Shown one piece after another: positions 29,861 to 38,957 of a stretch of DNA of 43,602 bases (positions are counted from its first letter, which is position 1; every line of letters starts with the position of its first letter). This stretch comes from Acidilobaceae archaeon (GTDB lineage: Archaea; Thermoproteota; Thermoprotei_A; Sulfolobales; Acidilobaceae), in contig JALUAM010000045.1 in the NCBI GenBank assembly GCA_027051095.1, positions 1 through 43,602 on the forward strand, written 5' to 3'. Under the pieces are notes generated by a model, which saw nothing but the letters and a program-made list of their open reading frames with translations, searched no databases and had not been told where the DNA came from. Made by a program: the position numbers and the translations under genes.

Positions 29861-30859
29861 TTGTCGTTGAGGCTTGGAGCCCCCAGAAGGGCTAAGGTCC
29901 CCAAAGGCGAGGACTACGACGTTGTAATAGTGGGTGGAGGGCCTGCAGGCCTATCCGCAGCTATATATACAACGCGCTTCCTCTTATCAACCCTCGTAGT
30001 GAGCAAGGACATTGGGGGACAGCTCAACCTAACCAACTGGATCGACGACTATCCGGGTATGGGCGGCCTTGAGGCCTCAAAGCTAGTGGAAGCTTTTAGA
30101 AGCCACGCAGAGATGTTCGGCGCTAAGATAGTGTCCGGCGTCGAGGTCACGAGTATCGATAGGACCTCAGACGGCCGTTTCAGAATCACCGGTTCGAGGG
30201 GCCTAGACGTCACGGCCTCTGCGGTTATACTAGCAGTGGGCAGCCAGAGGAGGAAGCTCAGGGTCCCCGGAGAGGATAGGCTTGCCGGCAGAGGCGTCAG
30301 CTATTGTAGCGTGTGCGACGCCCCCCTCTTCAAGGGCAAGGACGCAGTTGTAGTAGTGGGGGGAGGCGACGCTGCATTCGAAGGGGCAGTACTCCTGAGC
30401 GGCTACGTGAAGAAAGTGTACCTAGTCCACAGGAGGAGAGGGTTTAGAGCTAAACCCTATCTAGTTGAGGAGGCTAAGTCGAGAGGCAACATAGAATTCG
30501 TGCTGGACAGCGTCGTCAAGGAAATCAAAGGTAGCGATAGGGTTGAGGGCGTTGTAGTCGTTAATAGGGTCACCGGCGAGGAGCGGGAGCTCAAGGTTGA
30601 CGGCATATTCATAGAGATAGGTAACGAGCCTCCCAGGGAGTTCTTTGAGAAGATAGGTCTAAAGGTTGACTCGGACGGCTATGTAATCGTGGATGAATTC
30701 ATGAGGACGAGCATTGAAGGCATCTTCGCGGCTGGCGACTGTACTACTATGTGGAAGGGCTTCAGGCAGGTCATAACAGCGGCCTCTATGGGCGCCGTGG
30801 CAGCTTACAGTGCCTACAACTACTTAGCCGAGAAGGGGTTGTTGAGGAAGAAGTCCTGA
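29861..30859 (+). CDS. trxB: thioredoxin reductase
   Basis: VVIVGGGPAGLSAAIY, SYCSVCDAPLFKGK redox motif (CSVC), GIFAAGDCT. Confidence 0.95.
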   Translation: MSLRLGAPRRAKVPKGEDYDVVIVGGGPAGLSAAIYTTRFLLSTLVVSKDIGGQLNLTNWIDDYPGMGGLEASKLVEAFRSHAEMFGAKIVSGVEVTSIDRTSDGRFRITGSRGLDVTASAVILAVGSQRRKLRVPGEDRLAGRGVSYCSVCDAPLFKGKDAVVVVGGGDAAFEGAVLLSGYVKKVYLVHRRRGFRAKPYLVEEAKSRGNIEFVLDSVVKEIKGSDRVEGVVVVNRVTGEERELKVDGIFIEIGNEPPREFFEKIGLKVDSDGYVIVDEFMRTSIEGIFAAGDCTTMWKGFRQVITAASMGAVAAYSAYNYLAEKGLLRKKS

Positions 30860-30965
30860 GGGGATCCCGGCTAAGCGGCTTATCGCCACGCTAACGCTGC
30901 GTTTAAGGAATGCTTATAGAAGCCTGACCACTTTAACACAATTAAAGGCGTCGGGGTGGCCCTGA

Positions 30966-32045
30966 GTGAGAGCAAAGGTGAAGGCTAGGAGGATCCCTGA
31001 GGGAATCCCCGAGAAGTGGCTGCCTCTGGTAGAGGTAATGCTTAAACAGAAGTACCACTTCGCGGGCAGGCACACCGTTGTCAAGAAGTGTTACTGGACC
31101 CATAAGGCGCTCGTAGAGGGTAGGCACTGCTACAAGTGCAAGTTCTACGGTATAGAGAGCCACCGCGACATACAGATGAGCCCAGCCGCTTTCTGGTGCT
31201 GGAACGCCTGCCTGCACTGCTGGAGGATAAGGCCACAGGATGTGGGTATAGACATGGATGAGACGAAGATACCGATAGTAGACGACCCCAAGTGGCTTGT
31301 AGACGAGTTAATAAGGATTCACAGGATGCTCGTCAGCGGCTACAAGGGGCACCCGAAGGCTGACCCCAAGCTAGTCGAGGAGGCTATGAACCCAGTCCAC
31401 GTGACGCTTAGCTTGACAGGAGAGCCTACACTTTACCCGCTGCTCAGCGACCTACTGAAAGAGATTCACAGAAGGGGCATGACGTCGTTCCTAGTCACTA
31501 GGGGTGTCAGGCCTGACGTGCTGGCTAACCTAGAGGAGGAGCCCAGCCAGCTTTACGTTAGCATAGAGGCCTGGGACAAGAAGAGCTACAACTTCTTCAC
31601 AAGGCCCCTAGTGCCTAGGGCGTGGGAGCTGACGCTGGAGACCTTAGAGCTTCTACCAAGCTTCTCCAGCCCCACGGTGCTGAGGATCACCCTCGTGAAG
31701 GGCTTCAACGACACAGAGGAGGCTTTGAGGGGCTTCGCCAAGCTAGTAGAAATCTCGCAGCCCACCTACATTGAAGTCAAGAGTTATATGTGGGTCGGCG
31801 CGAGCAGGATGAGGCTGTCAAAGTCTAACATGGCTGAGCACGAGTACGTTAGGAAGGTGTCTCAGAGGCTTTCTGAGCTAACAGGCTACCCGATACTCGG
31901 CGAGAGCAGGGCTAGCAGGGTAGTGCTTCTCAGCACCCTTAAGAAGCCCATAAGGCTGGGCAAGGGATGCCCCGAGGGCCTTAATACGCCTGAGCCAGAC
32001 GAGGGAGAATACGACTCCGCCTACGACCCCGACGTCATGCCTTAA
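30966..32045 (+). CDS. taw1: tRNA 4-demethylwyosine synthase Taw1/TYW1 (radical SAM)
   Basis: QMSPAAFWCWNACLHCW radical SAM Cys motif, HVTLSLTGEPTLYP. Confidence 0.94.
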   Translation: MRAKVKARRIPEGIPEKWLPLVEVMLKQKYHFAGRHTVVKKCYWTHKALVEGRHCYKCKFYGIESHRDIQMSPAAFWCWNACLHCWRIRPQDVGIDMDETKIPIVDDPKWLVDELIRIHRMLVSGYKGHPKADPKLVEEAMNPVHVTLSLTGEPTLYPLLSDLLKEIHRRGMTSFLVTRGVRPDVLANLEEEPSQLYVSIEAWDKKSYNFFTRPLVPRAWELTLETLELLPSFSSPTVLRITLVKGFNDTEEALRGFAKLVEISQPTYIEVKSYMWVGASRMRLSKSNMAEHEYVRKVSQRLSELTGYPILGESRASRVVLLSTLKKPIRLGKGCPEGLNTPEPDEGEYDSAYDPDVMP

Positions 32046-32075
32046 ACCCCGCCTATCGCGTTATTACTAGTAGAT

Positions 32076-32146
32076 GGCCGATGACGACCAACCTCGTCAC
32101 CGAGCCCATTTACGGGGCTGTGTGGAGTGCGCCGGAAGCCGAGGCC
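32076..32146 (+). ncRNA. candidate box C/D-like sRNA (locus 4)
   Basis: GGCC-GAT-GACGA-CCAACCTCGTCA(12)-CCGA-GCCC-ATTTACG-GGGC-TGT-GTGGA-GTGCGCCGGAAG(12)-CCGA-GGCC. Confidence 0.68.
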
Positions 32147-32198
32147 TTCACGCTTCTAACCCTCGCCGATTTTAATTTATGGAGCGGGTGAGCGGTCA

Positions 32199-32861
32199 AT
32201 GGGTAGCCTTAGAATCCAGAAGGCCAGCGGGGCTCCTATAAGACCGGAGGAATTAAGCGACAGCGACGGCGAGGTCCTGGTGAGGCTGGCTAGAAGGAGC
32301 GTTGAGAGCTACCTGCTAAACCGCAAGGTTATCAAGCCCCCTGAGGACCTAGACCCGAAGCTGTTAAGGCCCGGGGCGGCCTTCGTGACCATAGACTCCG
32401 TGGAGAGCGGCGGGAGGAGAGAGCTTAGGGGGTGCATAGGCGCTATACGCCCGGTTGAGCCCCTGGCGGTCACTGTCATAAAAGTCGCTGTCGACGCCGC
32501 GGTAAACGACCCCAGGTTTCCTCCCATGAAGCCTGAGGAGCTTGATAAAGTAGTCTTTGAGGTCACAGTGCTTGGCCTTATGGAACCTCTTCCCGAAGAC
32601 CCTTCTCTAAGGCCTCAGAGCATAATTATCGGCGTCCACGGCCTTTACGTGGAAATGCCCCCATTCTCGGGTCTACTGCTCCCCCAGGTAGCCGTCGAGG
32701 AGGGGTGGGATGCCTACACGTTCCTGACGTGGACCTGTATTAAGGCGGGCCTGCCCGGCACATGCTGGCTAAGGAGAGATGTCAGGGTCTATAGGTTCAC
32801 GGCCGCTATATGGGGTGAGGTTGAGCCCAAGGGGCCCGTTAAGAGGAGGATTCTATCCTAG
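32199..32861 (+). CDS. AMMECR1-domain protein
   Basis: GAAFVTIDS...LRGCIGAIRPVEPLAVTVIKVAVDAAVNDPRFPPM; LLLPQVAVEEGWDAYTFLTWTCIKAGLP. Confidence 0.93.
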   Translation: MGSLRIQKASGAPIRPEELSDSDGEVLVRLARRSVESYLLNRKVIKPPEDLDPKLLRPGAAFVTIDSVESGGRRELRGCIGAIRPVEPLAVTVIKVAVDAAVNDPRFPPMKPEELDKVVFEVTVLGLMEPLPEDPSLRPQSIIIGVHGLYVEMPPFSGLLLPQVAVEEGWDAYTFLTWTCIKAGLPGTCWLRRDVRVYRFTAAIWGEVEPKGPVKRRILS

Positions 32862-32882
32862 ATGAGATGCTAAGCGCCCTGA

Positions 32883-32948
32883 GGCTCGGCGTCTCTACCA
32901 TTCCTCACAGGCATCCAATGCCTCGGCAAACCCCGTCTCCTCACGGCC
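32883..32948 (-). ncRNA. candidate box C/D-like sRNA with two perfect k-turns and CCGA D boxes (locus 2)
   Basis: Minus strand: GGC-CGT-GAGGA-GACGGGGTTTG(11)-CCGA-GGCAT-TGG-ATGCC-TGT-GAGGA-ATGGTAGAGACG(12)-CCGA-GCC. Confidence 0.75.
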
Positions 32949-33001
32949 AGCGTAGGACCTAGCGCCCGATCGGTATAAATTAGTGCTCCTGGAGGCTTTG
33001 T

Positions 33002-33640
33002 TCACGCTCCTTCCTTCCTCTCCGCTCTCATGTAGGCTTTGAGAGCATCCATTATGTCCTTTCGGGTCACGTCCGGCCACAGCTTATCAGTAAAGTATAG
33101 CTCTGCCCTGGATGAGAGTGTCGGGAAGAAGCCGCTAAGCCTCTTTGCCCCTCCGCTCCTGAAGACGAGGTCTATATATCCGAAGCTCTCCCTGATAAGC
33201 CCGCAGCCAACGTTCTCCTCCCATTCCGGGTAGTAGCATATAGCTACTGCTACGAACTTATCGCCTGGTTTACCTCCATCCCATAGCAGGTTTTCCACAA
33301 CGCCTAGAAGGCTCTTATCCATCATGTCCACGTCGCCGACAACTACGACGCGGAAGCCCCTACTCTCAGCCCATTCTACAGCCCTTCTGAGAGCTTCCCC
33401 TATAACAGCATTTATTATTTCCAGCTCTAAGCTCGTCCTCTTCCTACAGTTATCCCCGCTTAGCGCGTAGACGAAGATTCTCTCTACGCCGAAGCTCGCA
33501 AGGAAGTCTACAGTGTCGGCTGCCACCTTAGAACCTCTGATATAAGCAGCTCTCAGCGGGACTCCGTTAAGCCTGGCCCACCTCCTGTTACCGTCAGGTA
33601 TTAAGCCTACGCTTCGAGGCAGGCGGCTATCAAGATTCAT
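33002..33640 (-). CDS. uppS: cis-prenyltransferase (undecaprenyl diphosphate synthase family)
   Basis: VGLIPDGNRRWARLNGV, RSGGAKRLSGFFPTLSSRAELYFTDKLWPD. Confidence 0.92.
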   Translation of the reverse strand: MNLDSRLPRSVGLIPDGNRRWARLNGVPLRAAYIRGSKVAADTVDFLASFGVERIFVYALSGDNCRKRTSLELEIINAVIGEALRRAVEWAESRGFRVVVVGDVDMMDKSLLGVVENLLWDGGKPGDKFVAVAICYYPEWEENVGCGLIRESFGYIDLVFRSGGAKRLSGFFPTLSSRAELYFTDKLWPDVTRKDIMDALKAYMRAERKEGA

Positions 33641-33739
33641 CGCTTGAGCCAGCCTCCCCGGCTATTTAAGATAGGTCGGGCCACGCTTCTCAAGTATTTA
33701 AAGTTTACAGTACGCTATGAACGGCGGGGGACCCACATT

Positions 33740-34999
33740 TTGGTAGAGGCTCGCGACCCTTTAGTAGAGGCGAGGAAGCAGCTTCGGAGGGCTATAGACC
33801 TCCTGGGGTACCCCGATTATATATATGAGGTCCTAGCTGAGCCTGAGCGGGTGATACAGGTCAAGATACCCGTTAAGACGAGCGACGGCGTCAAAGTATT
33901 CATCGGGTGGAGAAGCCAGCATAACAGTGCTCTCGGCCCGTATAAGGGGGGAGTCAGATATCATCCCAACGTCACAATGAACGAGGTCATAGCTTTGAGC
34001 ATGTGGATGACTTGGAAGAACAGCCTAGCCGGGCTCCCATATGGCGGGGGCAAGGGAGGGGTCAGAGTCAACCCTAAGATGCTTACGCCCCGCGAGCTCG
34101 AAGAGCTGTCCAGGAGGTACTTCGAGGCTATAAGCGACTTCGTCGGCGTCGACCTGGACATACCCGCACCAGACGTTTACACCGACCCCCAGGTAATGGC
34201 CTGGTACTTCGACGAGTACTCCAGGATCAAGAGGGGCATTTACCCGGGCGTCGTTACCGGCAAGCCTCCCGAGCTGGGCGGCCTCAAGGCCCGTATAGTC
34301 GCCACAGGCTATGGCGTGGCAGTCGCTGTGAGAGAAGCCGCTAGGAGGCTCTTAGGCGGCCTAGAGGGTAAGACCGTCGCGGTACAGGGCTTCGGCAACG
34401 TCGGCTACTACACTGCTAAGTACCTCGCCGAGATGGGCGCTAAAGTTGTCGCTGTTAGCGATAGCCGCGGCGGGATATACCTGCCTGAGGGGCTCGATCC
34501 CGATGAGGTCCTGGCCGTCAAGAGGAGGGAGGGCAGCGTAATACACTATCCTAAGGCTAAGAAGAAGGTCTCTCCCATGGAAGTGTTAGAGTTGGATGTA
34601 GACATACTTGTGCCCGCAGCGATCGAAGGTGTGATTACAGAGGAGAACGCTGGCAGGATTAAGGCGAGGCTTATAGCCGAGGGCGCTAATGGGCCGACGA
34701 CTACCGAGGCCGAGAGGATACTAACCGAGCGGGGCATCATAGTGCTACCCGATATACTAGTCAACGCTGGGGGCGTGATAATGAGCCACATAGAGTGGGT
34801 CAACAACAGGATGGGGGGGTGGATAACCGACGAGGAGGCCCTTAGAAAGCTCGAGAGCAAGATGTCGGAGAATGTACGCTACGTGCTAAGCTACTGGGAA
34901 AAGAAGCTTGAAGTCGACAAGCACCCCGTCAGGGACGCCGCATACATGATCGCTGTGGAAAGGGTAGTCAATGCTATGAAGCTACGAGGATGGATTTAA
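33740..34999 (+). CDS. gdhA: glutamate dehydrogenase
   Basis: GPYKGGVRYHPNVTMNEVIALSMWMTWKNSLAGLPYGGGKGGV, VAVQGFGNVGYYTAKYL. Likely TTG start at 33740; the track ORF begins at 33644. Confidence 0.93.
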   Translation: MVEARDPLVEARKQLRRAIDLLGYPDYIYEVLAEPERVIQVKIPVKTSDGVKVFIGWRSQHNSALGPYKGGVRYHPNVTMNEVIALSMWMTWKNSLAGLPYGGGKGGVRVNPKMLTPRELEELSRRYFEAISDFVGVDLDIPAPDVYTDPQVMAWYFDEYSRIKRGIYPGVVTGKPPELGGLKARIVATGYGVAVAVREAARRLLGGLEGKTVAVQGFGNVGYYTAKYLAEMGAKVVAVSDSRGGIYLPEGLDPDEVLAVKRREGSVIHYPKAKKKVSPMEVLELDVDILVPAAIEGVITEENAGRIKARLIAEGANGPTTTEAERILTERGIIVLPDILVNAGGVIMSHIEWVNNRMGGWITDEEALRKLESKMSENVRYVLSYWEKKLEVDKHPVRDAAYMIAVERVVNAMKLRGWI

Positions 35000-35070
35000 A
35001 CCCTGCTCCCCAAACGATTAAGCACTCTTTTATGCATAAGGGCCGTTCTTAAAGCCTCGGGGAGGTCCGC

Positions 35071-36051
35071 TTGAAGGCTGCCCTCCTAAAGGGCCCCTAC
35101 AAGGTAAATGTAGTAGACGTTAACGATCCTAGCCCCCCAAAGGGATGGGCTCTCGTAAGGAGCAAAGCTGTGGGTATATGCGGCACTGATAAAGCGTTCT
35201 ACAGGGGCACTTACCCCCTCTTTAAGGAGCCACTTATACCCGGTCATGAGGTCTCTGGGGAGGTTGTAGAGGGTCCTGATGACCTAGTCGGGAGGCGTGT
35301 TGTCTCCGAGATCAACTTCTCATGCGGGGTTTGCGCCTTGTGTAGGAGCGGTCTCTACACGCACTGTCCTTACAAGAAGACGCTGGGCATAGACTTCGAC
35401 GGTGGCATGGCAGAGTACTTTATAGCTCCAGTGCAGGCCCTTCACGTACATGAGCTGAGCCATGACGTAGCCTTCGCTGCCGAGCCCTTGGCTGCCGTGC
35501 TAAACGCTCTAAACTTAAGCCCCCCCAGGCCTGGCTGGAGCGTTGCTGTGGTGGGAACCGGCTTCATAGCCCTGCTAGCGGCTCAGGTCCTGAGGCTGAA
35601 GGGCTTCGAGCCCGTCGTTGTTGCTAGGAGCGATAGCCCGAAGGCTGGGATCTTCGAATCTATGGGATTTGAGGTCCTAGCCTTCGAGGAAGCCCTAGAA
35701 AGAGGGCGTAGGTCCTGGAGCGGCCTGGGCTTCGACATGGTTTTCGAAGCCACAGGCTCTAACGAGGGTGTTAGCGCTGCTGTCGCCCTAGCGAGGCCCC
35801 GCGGCGTAGTACACCTAAAGAGCACGCCCGGCGGGGAGGCGCGGCTGCCCCAGACAATAGCTGTCGTCAAGGAACTCAAGCTCGTGGGTAGCAGGTGTGG
35901 CACGTTCAGGGAGTTCGCAGAGGCCCTGCGCCTGCTTAAAGACGGCCTGGTTAAGGTTGTAGTCAGCGAGAGGTACCCGCTGGAGAGAGCCGCGGAGGCC
36001 TTCGAGGCGTCACTGAGGAGAGACGCTATTAAGGTCGTAGTCGAGCCCTAG
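35071..36051 (+). CDS. zinc-containing MDR-family alcohol/polyol dehydrogenase
   Basis: GICGTDKAFYRG, GHEVSGEV, CGVCALCRSGLYTHC structural zinc site. Confidence 0.92.
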   Translation: MKAALLKGPYKVNVVDVNDPSPPKGWALVRSKAVGICGTDKAFYRGTYPLFKEPLIPGHEVSGEVVEGPDDLVGRRVVSEINFSCGVCALCRSGLYTHCPYKKTLGIDFDGGMAEYFIAPVQALHVHELSHDVAFAAEPLAAVLNALNLSPPRPGWSVAVVGTGFIALLAAQVLRLKGFEPVVVARSDSPKAGIFESMGFEVLAFEEALERGRRSWSGLGFDMVFEATGSNEGVSAAVALARPRGVVHLKSTPGGEARLPQTIAVVKELKLVGSRCGTFREFAEALRLLKDGLVKVVVSERYPLERAAEAFEASLRRDAIKVVVEP

Positions 36052-36100
36052 ATGGGGGTGTGCTGGGCTGGCTAGGGCCTCGGCTGCTGGGCTAGGAGGG

Positions 36101-37573
36101 GTGGCAGCCACCGAGGTCGCGCTTGCAAGCTTCGAGGCAGCTAGGATACTCCGAGCCGGGGGCAACGCTGTAGACGCATCGATAGCGGCCAGCCTCGTGC
36201 TGGCAGTGACCGTGCCGCACCTCGGCGGAGTGGGCGGCGACTTCTTCATACTCTACATGGACCCCAACGGCAGAGTGCACTTCATAAATGGCTCAGGCCA
36301 GGCGCCTGCCAGGCTAAATCGAGAAGAGCTCGCCTCCAGAGGCCTTAACTCTATACCCGAGAGAGGCCCCCTTTCCACTGTCGTGCCCGGCATGCTAGGG
36401 GGCCTCTACGAGGCTTGGAGAAGATTCGGCTCGCTCGAATGGAAAGAGCTAGTAGAACCCGCTAGAAAGCTCGCGGCCAGAGGCTTCCCGCTGCCGGCGT
36501 CCACAGCTAGAGCACTGCGCAACCTAGAGCAATGCCTGTCCTCGGACCCGGGAAGCCGTAGCTCGATACTGAAGAAGCTTCCCAGAGAGCCGGGAGCCCC
36601 CGCCAAAATGCCGGGTCTAGCCGCCCTGATGGCCCTCTACGCCGAGGACCCTTACACGATGTATAAGGGTGAGGTCGCGGAGGCTATAGACGATTACATT
36701 TACTCTGTGGGCGGGGTCCTATCTCTCGACGACTTGAAACGGTACAGCCCCCTAGAGGCCGAGCCGCTGAGAGGCGAATACAAGGGATACGTTATTTACG
36801 AAATGCCCCCTAACAGCCAGGGAGCCACTACGTTCTACGTGCTCTACGGGCTAGAGGAGCGCCCGGAACACCATCCTCCTTTCTCTAAGCAGCGCGCTGA
36901 GGTCCTAGCCGAGGCTGCTATGACCGCCTACCGGATAAGAGACGCCGTAATAGGCGACCCCACTAAGGTCCCGGTTGGCGCTGACGAGCTGGCCAGCAGG
37001 GAGTTCTACTTGAAGATGAAGGAGAGGGGGCCCCGGCTAGAGGCTGGCGCCGGGAAGGGCGATACCACCTTCTTCGCCGTAGCGGACGGCGAGGGCGGGG
37101 TGGCTGCCGCCATACAGAGCCTCTTCTACCCCTTCGGCTCGTGCGTCACAGAGCCGCGCTTCCAGGTAACGCTAAACAATAGGGCGCTGGGCTTCACCCT
37201 GGCAGAGGGCCTGCCTTCCTCGCTAGAGCCGGGGGCCAGGCCTCTTCACACGCTCTCGGCTGTCATAATAGAGGGGGACGGCAGGATCGTGGCCTTAGGG
37301 GCTAGCGGCGGCCACCTCAGACCCCAACAGCACGCGCTCTTCATAACAAACATGATAGACTATGGCATGAATGTGGATGAGGCTATCAATGCGCCGAGAG
37401 CTGTGCTAGACCCTTCCTCGAGGGTAATCCTTTACGAGGAGGGCTGGGAGCCCGGCCCCGGGTGGAGAAAGGCTGAGAGGATAGGAGTGGCTAACGCGGT
37501 CGAGGTGATAGAAGGCGGAGTTAAGAGGGGGTACACGGACAAAAGGGGCGAGGGAGTGCCCGTGCCCGTCTAA
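36101..37573 (+). CDS. ggt: gamma-glutamyltransferase family protein
   Basis: AGGNAVDASIAASLVLAVTVPHLGGVGGDFFILYMD; KGDTTFFAVAD with candidate nucleophile Thr; GYGMNVDEAINAPR-like NMIDYGMNVDEAINAPRAV. Confidence 0.92.
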   Translation: MAATEVALASFEAARILRAGGNAVDASIAASLVLAVTVPHLGGVGGDFFILYMDPNGRVHFINGSGQAPARLNREELASRGLNSIPERGPLSTVVPGMLGGLYEAWRRFGSLEWKELVEPARKLAARGFPLPASTARALRNLEQCLSSDPGSRSSILKKLPREPGAPAKMPGLAALMALYAEDPYTMYKGEVAEAIDDYIYSVGGVLSLDDLKRYSPLEAEPLRGEYKGYVIYEMPPNSQGATTFYVLYGLEERPEHHPPFSKQRAEVLAEAAMTAYRIRDAVIGDPTKVPVGADELASREFYLKMKERGPRLEAGAGKGDTTFFAVADGEGGVAAAIQSLFYPFGSCVTEPRFQVTLNNRALGFTLAEGLPSSLEPGARPLHTLSAVIIEGDGRIVALGASGGHLRPQQHALFITNMIDYGMNVDEAINAPRAVLDPSSRVILYEEGWEPGPGWRKAERIGVANAVEVIEGGVKRGYTDKRGEGVPVPV

Positions 37574-37601
37574 CGTGTTAATGATGCTATGCGTCCCCAG
37601 G

Positions 37602-38894
37602 TCACAGTATCAATAGTTCCTTTTCACATAGCCTTCCCTCGAGGCCCAGCCACGAAACCCGGAATTTCTCGCCCGTGTAAAGTTCCACCTCATCTAGGCC
37701 TAGAGCTAAGGCCGCCGCGACCCTGCCAATCCCGTCGGCCTTCATTATACCGCTGCCGCTGGTGCCGCCCGCGACTATAAGATCACTGTCGTAAGGCTCG
37801 TAGACTATCGGGTTGCCGTCGAAGCTCACATCGTAGTGGCCGGCCCAGCTACCGCTGGGTGCAGCCTCGCTGAACGGCGGCATGTAGAGCGAGAGGACTG
37901 GGTGTATAGCTAGGTTGTAGTAGTGCTCCTCCGCTGAAGGGGGCTCCTCAAGCGTGTAGGGCCTGCCCAGGTCGTCGCTCAGTTGAACCCAGAACGACCT
38001 TTCTCTGACCGCCGGCCTGACAAGCACCTTCTTAGGCAGTATTATTAGCGGCGGGCTGCCGGACCCTGTTAGATCCCCCCTCTCCAGGATCTCAGCTAGA
38101 CGCCCTTTAGCGGAGATTCTGAATACCTGCCTCTTCTTAGGCCTGCTAAAAGTGTCGACCCCTATGGGATTCAAGATTTTATTAGCCCACACGCCCGCGG
38201 CTACTATAGTCTTCTTCTTCACCCTCACAGAGTCGCCCGTTGATAGTAACGCGCCGGAGACCCTAGGCTCCTGCCAGGGGAACGGTTCTCCTTCCAAGCC
38301 GAGCCTTTCTCTCCTAGGCTCAAGCAGCAGTCTCTCCACCTCAGCCTCGAACACGAATTCTACACCAGCCCTCCTCGATTCCCTAAAATAGTACTCTACA
38401 ACTCTATCTGCGTCGAGGAAGCCCGCCTTCCTGACTAAAACACCCCCCACAACGTCAGAGGCGCCTAGGACGTCCGCCTCCTCCAGGTGGGAGACCTGCG
38501 TTCTAATCCCCAGCCTCTCCTCCAAGAGTGACGGCTCCACCCACTCCCAGTTCTCGCCCTCTCCCCCCAGCAGCCTAAGCCCTCTATCTACATGCTTCTT
38601 CAACTCGTTGTCTAGGACGAAGAGGTATCCTGCCCAGGTCATGCCGAGGCTAAAACCCCTCTTTTCCACGTCTTGGTATAAAGCTATGGTGCTCCTTGCT
38701 AGCATCGAGCTCACCCTGCTGGTGAATATAGTTCGGAAGGCTGCCATGCTCTTGCCAGTATCACCAGCCCCGGGCGCCGCCTCCCTCTCCACCACGACAA
38801 CCCTGCTCCGGGGGTCCATGGACTTAAGGTGAAGGGCCGTCGCGAGCCCCACCACGCCGGCGCCAATAACCAGGTAGTCTGTGATAATTGGCAA
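37602..38894 (-). CDS. FAD-dependent oxidoreductase (DAO/sarcosine oxidase-like)
   Basis: TDYLVIGAGVVGLATALHL, VAAGVWANKIL, DSDLIVAGGTSGSGIMKADGIGRVAAALALG. Confidence 0.9.
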   Translation of the reverse strand: MPIITDYLVIGAGVVGLATALHLKSMDPRSRVVVVEREAAPGAGDTGKSMAAFRTIFTSRVSSMLARSTIALYQDVEKRGFSLGMTWAGYLFVLDNELKKHVDRGLRLLGGEGENWEWVEPSLLEERLGIRTQVSHLEEADVLGASDVVGGVLVRKAGFLDADRVVEYYFRESRRAGVEFVFEAEVERLLLEPRRERLGLEGEPFPWQEPRVSGALLSTGDSVRVKKKTIVAAGVWANKILNPIGVDTFSRPKKRQVFRISAKGRLAEILERGDLTGSGSPPLIILPKKVLVRPAVRERSFWVQLSDDLGRPYTLEEPPSAEEHYYNLAIHPVLSLYMPPFSEAAPSGSWAGHYDVSFDGNPIVYEPYDSDLIVAGGTSGSGIMKADGIGRVAAALALGLDEVELYTGEKFRVSWLGLEGRLCEKELLIL

Positions 38895-38957
38895 TACCTA
38901 GCCTACCCCCACGTATAATTGTCCTCGAGGCGTCATTTATCGTTTAAACCAGCTGTT

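Noticed and set aside
32895-33080. 61-aa minus-strand ORF across locus 2
   Set aside because: Overlaps the 3' end of the cis-prenyltransferase gene in another frame and the structured RNA; no coding character.
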